A stretch of 64,000 nt of DNA from contig NZ_SSDF01000084.1 in NCBI RefSeq assembly GCF_004794515.1, positions 119,215 to 183,214 of the forward strand, read 5' to 3'. The notes beneath the pieces were generated by a model. The model was not told the origin of the DNA and ran no database searches. It worked only from the letters and a program-made list of their open reading frames with translations. The stretch is from Microbacterium sp. A20 (GTDB lineage Bacteria; Actinomycetota; Actinomycetes; Actinomycetales; Microbacteriaceae). The translations under genes and the position numbers were made by a program. Of the stretch, positions 41,550 through 51,118 are shown piece after piece; the first letter of the stretch is position 1; every line of letters begins with the position of its first letter.

Positions 41550-42701
41550 ATGAAGAAGAAGTATGCACTCGCGGCCCTCGGCCTCGCGGGAGTCCTCGCC
41601 CTCGCCGGTTGCGGTGGAGGTGGAGCAGGCGCCGCAGGCGGCGGCGAGAAGGCCTCCGGTGACAAGGGCGATCTCCTGATCGGCGTCTCCATGCCGACCC
41701 AGACCTCGGAGCGCTGGATCGCCGACGGCGAGGCCGTGCAGGACGGCCTCGAAGAAGCCGGCTACCAGGTCGAACTGCAGTACGCCGGCGACGACATCCC
41801 GACGCAGGGCCAGCAGATCGACCAGATGATCACCAAGGGCGCAGACCTCCTCATCATCGCCGCGATCGACGGCACCGCGCTGTCCTCGCAGCTCGACGCG
41901 GCCGCCGCAGCGAACATCCCCGTGATCTCCTACGACCGTCTCATCCGCGACAGCGAGAACGTCGACTTCTACGTGACGTTCGACAACTACAAGGTCGGCG
42001 TGCAGCAGGCCACCTCGCTGCTGGTCGGCCTCGGCGTGCTCGACCAGGACGGCAAGGACACCGGAGAGAAGGGTCCGTTCAACATCGAGCTCTTCGCCGG
42101 CTCGCTCGACGACAACAACGCCCACTTCTTCTGGCAGGGAGCGATGGACACGCTGCAGCCCTACATCGACGAGGGCGTGCTCACGGTGCCGTCGGGTCAG
42201 ACCGACATCGAGCAGGCGGCGATCCTGCGGTGGCAGCAGGAGACGGCGCAGAAGCGCATGGAGGATCTGCTCACCTCGACCTACGGCCGCGGCACGAAGC
42301 TCGACGGAGTGCTCTCCCCCTACGACGGGATCTCACGCGGCATCATCACGGCGCTGCAGGGCACCGGCGGTCTCGGCGCGACCATCGCGGACGGGCTCCC
42401 GATCGTCACCGGACAGGATGCCGAGATCGGATCGATCGCCCTGATCGACCAGGGCGTGCAGTTCGCGTCGATCTTCAAGGACACGCGCAAGCTCGCCGAG
42501 CAGTCGGTCGTCGTGGCCGAGGACATGCTCGAGGGTGAGGAGCCCGAGGCGAACGACACGGAGACCTACGACAACGGTGTGAAGGTCGTGCCGTCGTACC
42601 TCCTGCAGTCGGACATCGTCTACAAGGACAACATCACCTCGCTGCTGGTCGACTCCGGTTACTGGACTCAGGCCGAGGTCGACTCCGGCGTCGCCGAATA
42701 G
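41550..42701 (+). CDS. chvE: monosaccharide ABC transporter substrate-binding lipoprotein (ChvE-like)
   Basis: Extracellular sugar-binding protein of 383 residues. The signal peptide ends in the lipobox LAGCG, so the mature protein is anchored by a lipidated Cys near residue 21. The type I periplasmic-binding fold begins LLIGVSMPTQTSERW and includes SYDRLIRDSENVDFYVTFDN, characteristic of the ChvE/XylF-like multiple-monosaccharide group. Ligands in this group include xylose, glucose, galactose and arabinose. AAAGGAG precedes the ATG. First gene of an operon with mmsA and mmsB. Confidence 0.9.
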   Translation: MKKKYALAALGLAGVLALAGCGGGGAGAAGGGEKASGDKGDLLIGVSMPTQTSERWIADGEAVQDGLEEAGYQVELQYAGDDIPTQGQQIDQMITKGADLLIIAAIDGTALSSQLDAAAAANIPVISYDRLIRDSENVDFYVTFDNYKVGVQQATSLLVGLGVLDQDGKDTGEKGPFNIELFAGSLDDNNAHFFWQGAMDTLQPYIDEGVLTVPSGQTDIEQAAILRWQQETAQKRMEDLLTSTYGRGTKLDGVLSPYDGISRGIITALQGTGGLGATIADGLPIVTGQDAEIGSIALIDQGVQFASIFKDTRKLAEQSVVVAEDMLEGEEPEANDTETYDNGVKVVPSYLLQSDIVYKDNITSLLVDSGYWTQAEVDSGVAE

Positions 42702-42712
42702 TCATCGCTCCG

Positions 42713-42743
42713 GGGGCGTGACGTCGACACGACGTCACGCCCC
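42713..42743 (+). terminator. intercistronic stem-loop after chvE
   Basis: A perfect 14-bp stem (42713-42726 with 42730-42743) closes a 3-nt loop, ACA. It lacks a U-tail and lies between the binding-protein and ATPase genes, where such hairpins usually stabilise the upstream mRNA and lower downstream expression. Confidence 0.6.
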
Positions 42744-42766
42744 TCTCGACGGAAAGGACCCGGTCC

Positions 42767-44308
42767 ATGACGACACCGGTACTGCAGATGCGGGAGATCG
42801 AGAAGAGCTTCCCCGGAGTCAAGGCGCTCCAGGGCGTCGACCTCGATGTCCGCCGCGGCGAGATCCACGCGATCTGCGGCGAGAACGGCGCGGGCAAGTC
42901 CACCCTCATGAAGGTGCTGTCGGGTGTCTACCCGCACGGCGCGTACGAGGGCGAGATCGTCTACGAGGGCGAGGAGGCGAAGTTCGGATCCATCAGCGAC
43001 TCCGAGCAGGTGGGCATCGTGATCATCCATCAGGAACTCGCGCTGATCCCCTACCTCAGCGTCGCCGAGAACATCTTCCTCGGCAACGAGCGTCGCGGCG
43101 CAGGCGGGCTCATCGACTGGGACCGCGCGAACTCCGAGGCCTCCCAACTGCTCGCCCAGGTCGGTCTCGACGAGAACCCCGCCACGCCGGTCGGCCAGCT
43201 CGGCGTGGGCAAGCAGCAGCTCGTCGAGATCGCGAAGGCACTGTCGAAGAACGTGCGTCTGCTCATCCTCGACGAGCCGACCGCGGCGCTCAACGACACC
43301 GACTCGGCGCATCTGCTCGACCTCCTCCGGCGCCTGCGCGACGGCGGGATGACGTCGATCATCATCTCGCACAAGCTGAACGAGATCGATGCGATCGCCG
43401 ACCGCACCACGATCCTCCGCGACGGCCGGTCCATCGAGACTCTCGACATGAGCGATCCGGCCTCCACGCAGGACCGGATCATCCGCGGCATGGTCGGCCG
43501 CGACCTCGCCCATCGTTTCCCGGAGCGGGTACCGGAGCTCGGCGAGGAGGTGCTGCGGATCGAGAACTGGACCGTGCATCACCCGACCCAGCCGGGACGG
43601 ATCATGGTCGACGACGCCTCCCTCACCGTGCGTGCGGGAGAGGTGGTGGGCATCGCGGGGCTGATGGGTGCAGGACGCACGGAACTCGCCATGAGCGTCT
43701 TCGGCCGCACCTACGGACGGAACGCGAAGGGGCGGGTCCTCGTCCGCGGCAAAGAAGTCGACACGTCGACCACGAGCGCGGCCATCCGTGCCGGGATCGC
43801 CTACGCGACCGAGGATCGCAAGAAGTTCGGGCTGAACCTCATCGACGACATCCGCCACAACATCACGCTCGCCTCGCTGCGGATGATCAGTCCCGGCGGC
43901 TGGATCGACGCGAACCGGGAACTCCGGATCGCGGAGCAGTACCGGGCCGAGATGAACATCAAGACGCCCAGTGTGCTCCAGCTCGTGGGCAACCTCTCCG
44001 GCGGTAACCAGCAGAAGGTCGTGCTCAGCAAGTGGATCCAGACGGAGCCCGACGTGCTGATCCTCGATGAGCCCACCCGCGGCATCGACATCGGCGCCAA
44101 GTACGAGATCTACACGATCATCAACCGCCTGGTCGCGGCGGGGAAGGGCGTGCTCGTCATCTCGTCCGAGCTGCCCGAGCTGCTGGGCATCTGCGACCGC
44201 ATCTACACCCTGGCCTTCGGCAGGATCACCGGTGAGCTGCCGGCCGCCGAGGCCACCCAGGAGAACCTCATGCAACTCATGACTGTCGAAAGGACGGCCG
44301 AACGATGA
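42767..44308 (+). CDS. mmsA: monosaccharide ABC transporter ATP-binding protein (two-domain)
   Basis: Fused double ATPase of 513 residues of the CUT2 family. The first domain has Walker [10 protein letters not shown], a signature-like LGVGKQQL and Walker [12 protein letters not shown]. The second has [14 protein letters not shown] and [20 protein letters not shown], while its Walker A (GLMGAGRTE) is degenerate, as is usual in this family. Overlaps mmsB by 4 nt. Powers sugar import with ChvE and MmsB. Confidence 0.93.
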   Translation: MTTPVLQMREIEKSFPGVKALQGVDLDVRRGEIHAICGENGAGKSTLMKVLSGVYPHGAYEGEIVYEGEEAKFGSISDSEQVGIVIIHQELALIPYLSVAENIFLGNERRGAGGLIDWDRANSEASQLLAQVGLDENPATPVGQLGVGKQQLVEIAKALSKNVRLLILDEPTAALNDTDSAHLLDLLRRLRDGGMTSIIISHKLNEIDAIADRTTILRDGRSIETLDMSDPASTQDRIIRGMVGRDLAHRFPERVPELGEEVLRIENWTVHHPTQPGRIMVDDASLTVRAGEVVGIAGLMGAGRTELAMSVFGRTYGRNAKGRVLVRGKEVDTSTTSAAIRAGIAYATEDRKKFGLNLIDDIRHNITLASLRMISPGGWIDANRELRIAEQYRAEMNIKTPSVLQLVGNLSGGNQQKVVLSKWIQTEPDVLILDEPTRGIDIGAKYEIYTIINRLVAAGKGVLVISSELPELLGICDRIYTLAFGRITGELPAAEATQENLMQLMTVERTAER

Positions 44309-45483
44309 CCGGCGTCACCAACCTGTTGAGCCTCGCCACGCGCAACCTGCGCCAGAGCGGCATCCTCGTCGCCTTCGTCGCGATCGTGGCGTTCTTCGCC
44401 ATCCTGAACCCGACGTTCCTCTCCCCCGGGAACCTCACGAACATCGTGCTGCAGTACTCCTACATCCTGATCCTCGCGATCGGCATGGTGATCGTCATCA
44501 TCGCCGGTCACATCGATCTCTCGGTCGGCTCGGTCGTCGCCCTCACCGGCGCCACGGCCGCGGTCCTCGTGATCCGGATGCAGCTGCCGTGGTGGGTCGG
44601 CGTCATCGCCGCGCTGGTGGTCGGCCTCCTGGTCGGCGCATGGCAGGGCTTCTGGGTGGCGTTCGTCGGCATCCCCGCGTTCATCGTGACCCTCGCGGGC
44701 ATGCTGCTGTTCCGCGGCCTGACCTTCATCGTGCTGGGCAACGTCTCGCTGTCGCCCTTCGGCGGCACCTACTACTCGATAGCCAACGGATTCTTCAACG
44801 GTCTCTTCGGCGGCTACGGGGTCGACGTGTTCACCCTCGTGATCTTCGCCATCGGCGTGGGCGGTTACGCGGTGTGGCAGGTGCGCAGCCGCCGATCGAA
44901 GGTCGCGCACCAGCAGTCGGTCGAGGCGCTGGGATGGTTCATCGCGAAGATCGTGCTGATCGCGGCCGTCGTGATGTGGTTCGGTTACCAGCTCTCGACC
45001 AGCCGCGGCCTCCCCTTCGTGCTGATCCTCCTCGCGGTCCTGATCATCGCCTACTCGGTCATCACGCAGAAGAGCGTGTTCGGGCGTCACGTCTACGCCA
45101 TCGGCGGCAACCTGCACGCCGCACTGCTGAGCGGCGTGAACGTGCGTCGGGTCAACTTCTGGATCTTCGTGAACATGGGGCTCCTTGCCGGCGTCGCCGG
45201 CGTCGTGTTCTCCTCGCGCACGAACGGCGCGCAGCCGGGAGCGGGGAACATGTTCGAGCTCGACGCGATCGCCGCCTGCTTCATCGGCGGTGCCGCCGTC
45301 ACCGGCGGTGTGGGACGCGTCGGCGGAGCGATCGTCGGCGGTCTCATCATGGCGGTTATGAGCAACGGCATGCAGCTCATGGGTCTCGACCAGGCGACGC
45401 AGCAGGTCGTGAAGGGTCTGGTGCTCCTGATCGCCGTGGCGTTCGACGTCTGGAACAAGCGTCGGGCGGGGGCCGCACGCTGA
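44305..45483 (+). CDS. mmsB: monosaccharide ABC transporter permease
   Basis: Membrane subunit of 392 residues of the CUT2 family, with about ten hydrophobic segments. [16 protein letters not shown] and the C-terminal [40 protein letters not shown] are the family's conserved stretches. The GGxGxxxG-like loop that meets the ATPase is intact. The start overlaps mmsA (ATGA). Confidence 0.93.
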   Translation: MTGVTNLLSLATRNLRQSGILVAFVAIVAFFAILNPTFLSPGNLTNIVLQYSYILILAIGMVIVIIAGHIDLSVGSVVALTGATAAVLVIRMQLPWWVGVIAALVVGLLVGAWQGFWVAFVGIPAFIVTLAGMLLFRGLTFIVLGNVSLSPFGGTYYSIANGFFNGLFGGYGVDVFTLVIFAIGVGGYAVWQVRSRRSKVAHQQSVEALGWFIAKIVLIAAVVMWFGYQLSTSRGLPFVLILLAVLIIAYSVITQKSVFGRHVYAIGGNLHAALLSGVNVRRVNFWIFVNMGLLAGVAGVVFSSRTNGAQPGAGNMFELDAIAACFIGGAAVTGGVGRVGGAIVGGLIMAVMSNGMQLMGLDQATQQVVKGLVLLIAVAFDVWNKRRAGAAR

Positions 45484-45508
45484 CCCCGGCGGTGCCGATC
45501 CGAGGCGA

Positions 45509-45514
45509 TATGCT
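45509..45514 (+). promoter_or_regulatory. -10 box TATGCT, leaderless ROK gene
   Basis: TATGCT ends 6 nt before the ROK ATG, in the 37-nt gap after mmsB. The regulator can therefore be made independently of the transporter operon. Confidence 0.5.
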
Positions 45515-45520
45515 CCCGCT

Positions 45521-46699
45521 ATGAGCAGATGGTCGAGCGGTTCCCAGTCGGGATTGCGCGAGGCCAACACGGCCAAGATCGTCGATGCGGTCAAGCGCTT
45601 CGGCGGGCTCACCCAGGTCGAGCTCGCCGAAGCGACCAGCCTGTCCACCGCGACGGTGTCGGCGATCGTGAAGGAGCTGTCGCTCTCCGGCCTCGTGGAG
45701 ACGCACCCCACCTCGCGGAGCGGCCGGCGCGCGCAGCTCGTCACCATCGCCCGGCGTGCGGGCCTCGTGGCCGCCGTCCACATCGGAAGTCGCAGCATGC
45801 GTGTGCGCCTCAACGACGTGGGGCAGTCCGTGCTCGCCGACCGCTCGATGCCGCTGCCGGCGGATCACGCCGAGGACACGGTGCTCGATCGCATCACCCT
45901 CCTCATCGTCGAGATGCTCGAGATGATCGCGGCGCAGGCCGACGAACTGATCGGCATCTGCATCGCCGTTCCGGCGCCCATCGACCCCGACACCGGTCTG
46001 GTCTCGTATGCCGGCGTCATGAGGCGGTGGGAATCGCAGCCCATCGCCACGGTCGTCGAACAGCGTCTCGGATGCCCCGTGCTGGTGGAGAAGGACGCCA
46101 ATCTCGCCGCTCTCGCCGAGGCGACGCTCGGTACCGCGCGCGACGTCTCGGACAGCCTGTTCATCAACGCCTCGTACACGACGAGCGCCGGCGTGATCCT
46201 CGATTCGAGGCTCTACCGCGGACGCGGGGGCACGGCGGGCGAGATCGGACACGTGCAGGTGGACCCCGCCGGATCCATCTGCCCCTGCGGCCAGCGCGGT
46301 TGCCTCGAGACCGTCGTCGGAGCCGAGGCCGTCACCGCGCCGCTGCGCGCCACGTACGGGCAGGTCACCTTCAAGGACGTCATCGCCCGGGCCGCCGCCG
46401 GAGACCCCGGCTGCGCGCGAGTCGTCTCCGATGCGGGCGCGACGCTCGGACGCGTGGTCGCGGGTGTCTGTCAGACCCTCGACCCCGAGACCATCACGAT
46501 CGGCGGCGAGCTGACCGACGCCGGCCCGGTCTTCCTGCTGCCGTTCGCGGCGGCCCTGCGCGAGCACGCGCCGCAACGTCGCGCTCCTCGCCGCGAGCCG
46601 ATTCCCGCCTCCTTCGGCAAGGACACGGTTCTCGTCGGCGCGACCATCCACATCCTGCAGTCGACCGACCCGTCCCAGCTTCTCGAGGGCCGCTCATGA
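45521..46699 (+). CDS. ROK-family transcriptional regulator
   Basis: Sugar-responsive repressor of 392 residues. The N-terminal winged helix reads GGLTQVELAEATSLSTATVSAIVKELSLSGLVE; the C-terminal ROK sugar-kinase-like domain includes VEKDANLAALAEATLG and the zinc motif with CPCGQRGC. The kinase-type catalytic Asp in the VEKDAN region is present. It probably binds the two palindromes upstream of chvE. Its stop overlaps the start of the following ATPase gene (ATGA). Confidence 0.9.
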   Translation: MSRWSSGSQSGLREANTAKIVDAVKRFGGLTQVELAEATSLSTATVSAIVKELSLSGLVETHPTSRSGRRAQLVTIARRAGLVAAVHIGSRSMRVRLNDVGQSVLADRSMPLPADHAEDTVLDRITLLIVEMLEMIAAQADELIGICIAVPAPIDPDTGLVSYAGVMRRWESQPIATVVEQRLGCPVLVEKDANLAALAEATLGTARDVSDSLFINASYTTSAGVILDSRLYRGRGGTAGEIGHVQVDPAGSICPCGQRGCLETVVGAEAVTAPLRATYGQVTFKDVIARAAAGDPGCARVVSDAGATLGRVVAGVCQTLDPETITIGGELTDAGPVFLLPFAAALREHAPQRRAPRREPIPASFGKDTVLVGATIHILQSTDPSQLLEGRS

Positions 46700-47475
46700 C
46701 TCTCTCGGCGTCGCAGGCCGAGCCACTGCTCACCCTGCGCGGGATCACGAAGCGCTTCGGCGCCGTCGAAGCCCTCACCGACGTCGATTTCACCGTGAAC
46801 GCCCGCGAGGTGGTCGGCCTCGTCGGCGACAACGCCGCGGGCAAGTCGACGCTGGCCAAGGTCATCGCGGGCGCCCTCACACCGACGTCCGGCGAGATCC
46901 GCATCAACGGCGAGCGCGTCGACATCTCCTCCCCCGCCGAAGCCAACCGACTCGGCATCGCGACGGTCTTCCAGGACCTCGCGGTCTGCGAGAACCTCGA
47001 CGTCACCGCGAACGTCTTCCTCGGACGCGAGCTGCGCACCTCCAAGGGGATGCTGCGCGAGGGCGAGATGGAGAATGCGACCAGGCAGGCTTTGAGCGAT
47101 CTCGCTGCCAACATCCCCTCGACCCGCACTCCGCTCAACGCCCTCTCCGGTGGTCAGCGACAGGCCGTGGCGATCGCGCGCACTCTCATCAGCCAACCTC
47201 GACTGGTCGTGCTGGACGAGCCGACCGCCTCCCTCAGCGTCGCTCAGACCGCCGACGTGCTCACCCACATCGAGCAGCTCCGCGAACTCGGGCTCGGCGT
47301 CGTGTTCATCAGTCACAACATCGCCGACGTGCAGGCGGTGTCCGACAGGGTCGAGGTGCTGCGACACGGCCGCAACAACGGCAGCTTCTCCAGTCAGGAT
47401 GCTGCTTACTCCGACCTCATCGCCGCGATCATCGGCACCTATCGCCCGCCGATGAAGGGCGGTGCCCCGCGCTGA
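46696..47475 (+). CDS. single-domain sugar ABC transporter ATP-binding protein
   Basis: ATPase of 259 residues in the CUT2/FrcA style. Walker A is GDNAAGKST, signature LSGGQRQAVAIAR, Walker B LVVLDEPTASLS and the H loop ISHNIADVQ. All catalytic motifs look intact. It is translationally coupled to the ROK regulator but has no binding protein or permease of its own nearby. It may feed the MmsB permease, serve a transporter elsewhere, or be a remnant of a former second operon. Confidence 0.85.
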   Translation: MTLSASQAEPLLTLRGITKRFGAVEALTDVDFTVNAREVVGLVGDNAAGKSTLAKVIAGALTPTSGEIRINGERVDISSPAEANRLGIATVFQDLAVCENLDVTANVFLGRELRTSKGMLREGEMENATRQALSDLAANIPSTRTPLNALSGGQRQAVAIARTLISQPRLVVLDEPTASLSVAQTADVLTHIEQLRELGLGVVFISHNIADVQAVSDRVEVLRHGRNNGSFSSQDAAYSDLIAAIIGTYRPPMKGGAPR

Positions 47476-47500
47476 GCGATCCCCGCGCGGGGCACCCGGT

Positions 47501-48364
47501 TCAGCCCTGTTCGACCGGCAGCCAGAGCTCGCACGACGCGAAGTCGCCGGTGAACTCGAGGTAGCGGACGATCGAGGGTCCGGGCCGCAGTCGCCAGGGG
47601 TTCGACGGGAACCACTCGGTCGCCGTCGCCGCCCACAGGTTCTGCAGCGTCGCCGGGAACGGGCCGCGCGCGGCGAAGACCGCCCAGGACCCTTCGTCGA
47701 GGCGCAGGGAATCGAGGTCGTCGGGCACCGCGGTGCTGTCCTGCAGCGCGACGCCGTGCAGATACGTGAGCAGCGTGCCCTCCGGCGCATCCGGCTCGAC
47801 GTCGGCCGTGACTGCGAGGATCCCCGCTGGTTCGGCGTCGCCGAGCGCCTTGAGGCGCGCATGCTCCTCGGCCGGGATCGCGGCGATGTGCGCCTGGATG
47901 TGGGGGTTGACGCCCTCGTGGATCAGCGGGACCTCGGCGGCGTGACCGGCGAGGACGAATGCGGGACGGTGGGTGATGGTGACGTCCATCGGGATGCTCC
48001 CTTCGACGCTCAGGCGGAACCGGAGCGTGGGTTGTGTACGGAGAGGGCCCCCTTCTCGGCGCGCGTCGGCCGGGCCGATGCCGTGCACCGCACGGAAGGC
48101 GCGGCCGAAAGCCTCGACCGAGCCGTACCCGTGGTGCACGGCCACATCGAGCAGGCTCGAGGCGCCGGCGGCGAGCTCCGCACCGGCGAGCGTCATGCGA
48201 CGCCGCCGCACATACTCCGATAGCGGCATGCCGGCCAGCGCCGAGAACATCCGACGCAGGTGGTATTCCGTCGTGCCGTGTTCGCGCGCGAACCCGGCGA
48301 CGTCGATCTCATCGGAGCCGGTGGCTTCGACCAGGTCGACCAGGGCGTTGAGCGTTCCGATCAT
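47501..48364 (-). CDS. AraC-family regulator with GyrI-like effector domain
   Basis: Regulator of 287 residues. The N-terminal double helix-turn-helix spans about residues 10-105 (FAREHGTTEYHLRRMFSALAGMPLSEYVRRRRMTLAG, then DVAVHHGYGSVEAFGRAFRAVHGIGP). The C-terminal ~150 residues are a GyrI-like ligand-binding domain as in BmrR/Rob. AAGGAGG lies 5 nt before the ATG. Such proteins often respond to hydrophobic drugs. Convergent with the extra ABC ATPase gene. Confidence 0.87.
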   Translation of the reverse strand: MIGTLNALVDLVEATGSDEIDVAGFAREHGTTEYHLRRMFSALAGMPLSEYVRRRRMTLAGAELAAGASSLLDVAVHHGYGSVEAFGRAFRAVHGIGPADARREGGPLRTQPTLRFRLSVEGSIPMDVTITHRPAFVLAGHAAEVPLIHEGVNPHIQAHIAAIPAEEHARLKALGDAEPAGILAVTADVEPDAPEGTLLTYLHGVALQDSTAVPDDLDSLRLDEGSWAVFAARGPFPATLQNLWAATATEWFPSNPWRLRPGPSIVRYLEFTGDFASCELWLPVEQG

Positions 48365-48562
48365 GAGATCCTCCTTTCCCCACCATCGTCGCCGCGCCCC
48401 GGCCATCGGAACCCGACTTCTGCGGTCCGATTCGATCGGCTCGGGCTCCTGCCGCCCGGGCCGGCCACGCGGGCGAGACTATCGGAAGGTTGCGGCCGTC
48501 GCAGTGCCCTGAGCAGCATCGAGCGGCGCTCCGGAATCCCCGTTCACACTCGGCGCACAGAG

Positions 48563-48583
48563 TATGTGAACCGCGATCACATA
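48563..48583. promoter_or_regulatory. 21-bp palindrome at the promoter of the 48621 gene
   Basis: TATGTGA (48563-48569) and TCACATA (48577-48583) are perfect arms around 7 nt. TATTCT (48582-48587), a good -10, overlaps its right end. The site looks like a CRP/GlxR box but has a 7-nt rather than 6-nt centre. Confidence 0.5.
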
Positions 48584-48620
48584 TTCTCGAAGGGTCGGGG
48601 GACTGGGGAGACGATTCGAC

Positions 48621-49130
48621 ATGATGGTTAACGACCTGCTCATCGGCGTCCCCGGCGAGCTACCGCCGCTCCCGCGCGAGGAGAATCCGTTCCTGAACAC
48701 GGACGCTCTCGTCGGCGCACAGATCACCCGGATCCTCGTCGATGTCCTGGGCGGAGTCGTGGGCGTCCTGCTCGAGCTGCGACAGTCCTCGCGCCTCCGC
48801 GGCACCACCGCCCTGCTGAGGGTGACCGGTGTGGTGCAGCAGAACTGGCTGAGCACGCGCACGGCGAACGAGTTCACCGCCTGGTCGATCTCCGGAGCCG
48901 CCGTGCACCAGGGCGAGAAGGAGTTCCAGCTCGTGGTGGACTGCCTCCCGGTCGGGACGCTCCGCGTCGTCGGCTCCGCGGCCGATTTCACCCTTCTCCA
49001 GGCCAGCGCGCTCGATGTGCCGCCTCCGGACTACCGGTCTGATCCACGCGCGCTGATCCGATTCGGCATCGCCAACGAGTCGACGGAGGTCGATCCCATC
49101 GGCGTCGCCCGCTCCGCAGGAAGTCGCTGA
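48621..49130 (+). CDS. hypothetical protein
   Basis: A 169-residue protein of no family known to me. It has no signal peptide, membrane segment or catalytic motif. The middle (VGVLLELRQSSRLRGTTALLRVTGVVQQNW, then FQLVVDCLPVGTLRVVGSAADFTLL) looks like an alternating beta-strand fold. GGGGAG stands about 11 nt before the ATG at 48621; an ATG directly after it at 48624 is equally possible. A palindrome-bearing promoter and a terminator bracket it, so it is probably a single-gene unit. Confidence 0.65.
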   Translation: MMVNDLLIGVPGELPPLPREENPFLNTDALVGAQITRILVDVLGGVVGVLLELRQSSRLRGTTALLRVTGVVQQNWLSTRTANEFTAWSISGAAVHQGEKEFQLVVDCLPVGTLRVVGSAADFTLLQASALDVPPPDYRSDPRALIRFGIANESTEVDPIGVARSAGSR

Positions 49131-49140
49131 GACAACGAGA

Positions 49141-49167
49141 TCGGCGCCCGTGAAGCACGGGCGCCGA
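49141..49167. terminator. hairpin between the 48621 gene and tRNA-Ser
   Basis: TCGGCGCCCGTG (49141-49152) pairs perfectly with CACGGGCGCCGA (49156-49167) over a 3-nt loop, AAG. It lies between convergent transcripts. A run of five T follows the tRNA on the minus strand, before this hairpin. Confidence 0.55.
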
Positions 49168-49180
49168 TGAAGAAAAAGTG

Positions 49181-49269
49181 CGGAGACGAGGGGATTTGAA
49201 CCCCTGGTCCCCGTGAGGGGACTCCACCTTAGCAGGGTGGTGCACTCGGCCGGACTATGCGACGTCTCC
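49181..49269 (-). tRNA. tRNA-Ser (GCT)
   Basis: An 89-nt class II tRNA. The acceptor stem is GGAGACG/CGTCTCC, the anticodon stem CCACC/GGTGG holds loop CTGCTAA with anticodon GCT, a long variable arm (TCCCCTCACGGGGA) follows, and the T arm is AGGGGTTCAAATCCCCT. CCA is not encoded. Confidence 0.95.
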
Positions 49270-49454
49270 GTGGATCCGACCCGAAGATCGGATGCACTCA
49301 GCCATCATAACGGGTTCGGCGAGCAGTCTCGAACCGGGTCGAGGTTCCCGTTCCCGCCGACGCGCACCCGCCCTGAGACGGGATGCGCTCCGGCGCTGGG
49401 ATACTGGCCGCACATCGTGGACGACGGCGTCCACCGCACCGGAGTGGAGTCGAC

Positions 49455-50165
49455 ATGCCCCTGACAGAAGCGGTGGACGAGCAACGCGCCACAGGCCGGC
49501 TCGGCCGCCGGTGGGATGACCGCGCTCTCGGGTACGGGATCGTCCTGGTCCTGCTCATCGTGTCGTACGGCCTGTGCGCGATACAGCCCAGCACCGACCC
49601 GAGCTCGTGGGCCTTCCTCCCCATGCTCGCGACGGTCGCCATGGTCTTCCATGTGACCAGGGCCCGACCGATGGTCCAGCGGGTCTCCTGGGTCGTGCTC
49701 TCCGCCGCCGGGGTCATTGCCGTCGTCGCCGATCTGTTCGGACTCGAGGGCCCGCTGCTCGCCATCCCGCTCTCGGCCGCGTCGATGATCGCGCTCCTCG
49801 TCGCCCCCTGGGTGGTCATCGCCCACCAGGTGACCCGTCGCGGCCTCAACCTGGAGGCACTGCTGGCCGCGATCACCGCGTACATCCTCGTCGGCATGTT
49901 CTTCGCCTTCGTGTACAACCTGATGTCGCAGATCTCGACGGATCCGCTGTTCGGAGAGGAGAGCCTCGACTCGCTCGGCAACCAACTGTTCTTCTCCTTC
50001 ACGGCGCTCACGACGACCGGTTACGGAAATCTCGTGCCGGTCGGCACCGGCGGTCAGGCGGTGGCGATCGCCGAGGGCATCACCGGTCAGCTCTTCCTCA
50101 TCACGGCGGTCGCGCGGATCATGCGGGGCGCGAGCGCGAAGCGCGCCACGACCAGCGACGTCTGA
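49455..50165 (+). CDS. two-pore-segment ion (potassium) channel family protein, copy 1
   Basis: Membrane protein of 236 residues with about six hydrophobic segments. The pore loop contains FFSFTALTTTGYGNLVP, where TTGYGN is the K+ selectivity filter. The four N-terminal segments lack a charged voltage-sensor helix. It is closely related to the next gene throughout (matching VSYGLCAIQ.., HQVTRRGLNLEALLAAITAYILVG), so the pair arose by tandem duplication. GGAG lies 7 nt before the ATG. Confidence 0.85.
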   Translation: MPLTEAVDEQRATGRLGRRWDDRALGYGIVLVLLIVSYGLCAIQPSTDPSSWAFLPMLATVAMVFHVTRARPMVQRVSWVVLSAAGVIAVVADLFGLEGPLLAIPLSAASMIALLVAPWVVIAHQVTRRGLNLEALLAAITAYILVGMFFAFVYNLMSQISTDPLFGEESLDSLGNQLFFSFTALTTTGYGNLVPVGTGGQAVAIAEGITGQLFLITAVARIMRGASAKRATTSDV

Positions 50166-50383
50166 GGGGCGCCGACGCACCCCGGGCACCCTCGCCCGGA
50201 AGGGGTGATGCGCGACTCTCGTGCCCCGTCGGGCACTGGCACGATGAGCGATGCGACGCCGCCCGCACCCGACCCCGGGGATCCGCCCCGGTCATCCGGA
50301 TCCCGCGCCGTCATCGAGCGGGTGCGAGGTGCGACATGGCCAGTGACCGACACGCCGGCGATGGTTCCCGGGGAGCCGGGTCG

Positions 50384-51118
50384 GTGACCGCATCCGCACG
50401 TGCGGCGAAAGCCCGAACCGATGATCGACGTCCCGATCTGCTCTTCAGCGGGGCATCGGGGTATGCGGTCGTCGCTGCGTTGGTCGTCGTCTCGTATGCA
50501 CTGTGCGCCGCGCAGCGTGGCACGAATCCGAGCCCGTGGGCCTTCCTGGTCACGCTCATGACCGTCGCCGTCGTCTTCCGGGTCACGGCCGCGCCCCGCA
50601 CGGTGCAGCATGTGGCGTGGATCATCCTGTCAGCCGCCGGGGTGGCCACCATCGTCACGACACTTCTCGGTGCGAGCGGGCACGTCCTCGACATCGTGTT
50701 CTCCGCGGCGACGATGTTCGCACTGCTCGTGTCTCCCATCGCGATCATCGGGCACCAGGTGAAGCGACGCGGGCTCAACGTCGAGGCCCTGCTGGCGGCG
50801 ATCACCGCCTACGTCCTCGTGGGCCTCTTCTTCACGTTCGTCTTCAACCTGCTCTCGCTCGCCTCCTCCTCCCCCGTGTTCGGCGACGCGGGCGAGGACT
50901 CGCTCGCCAATCAGCTCTTCTTCTCGTTCACCACCCTCACGACCACCGGCTACGGCAACCTCGTTCCGGCGAACGCGACATCGCAGGCTGTCGCGGTCGC
51001 GGAGGCGATCACCGGTCAGCTGTTCCTCATCACGGCCGTCGCGCGCATCATGCGCGGCGCCGGCGCGAACACCACCACCCCCGTCGCGTCCGCTGCGCGC
51101 TCGAAGGAGACGTCATGA
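50384..51118 (+). CDS. ion (potassium) channel family protein, copy 2
   Basis: Paralogue of the preceding protein, 244 residues, with the filter TLTTTGYGNLVP and the same order of membrane segments. I chose the GTG at 50384 (GGGGAG 9 nt upstream) because the N-terminus then matches copy 1 in length before the first membrane segment; an ATG at 50336 is possible. Its stop overlaps the MFS transporter start (ATGA), linking channel and exporter. Confidence 0.83.
   Translation: MTASARAAKARTDDRRPDLLFSGASGYAVVAALVVVSYALCAAQRGTNPSPWAFLVTLMTVAVVFRVTAAPRTVQHVAWIILSAAGVATIVTTLLGASGHVLDIVFSAATMFALLVSPIAIIGHQVKRRGLNVEALLAAITAYVLVGLFFTFVFNLLSLASSSPVFGDAGEDSLANQLFFSFTTLTTTGYGNLVPANATSQAVAVAEAITGQLFLITAVARIMRGAGANTTTPVASAARSKETS

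Noticed and set aside
42713..42743. Full transcription terminator ending the chvE operon
   Set aside because: No U-tail follows and mmsA, a required partner, begins 23 nt later; better read as an mRNA-stabilising stem.
48563..48583. A GlxR/CRP binding site
   Set aside because: The half-sites match but the centre is 7 nt instead of 6, so the identification is not safe.
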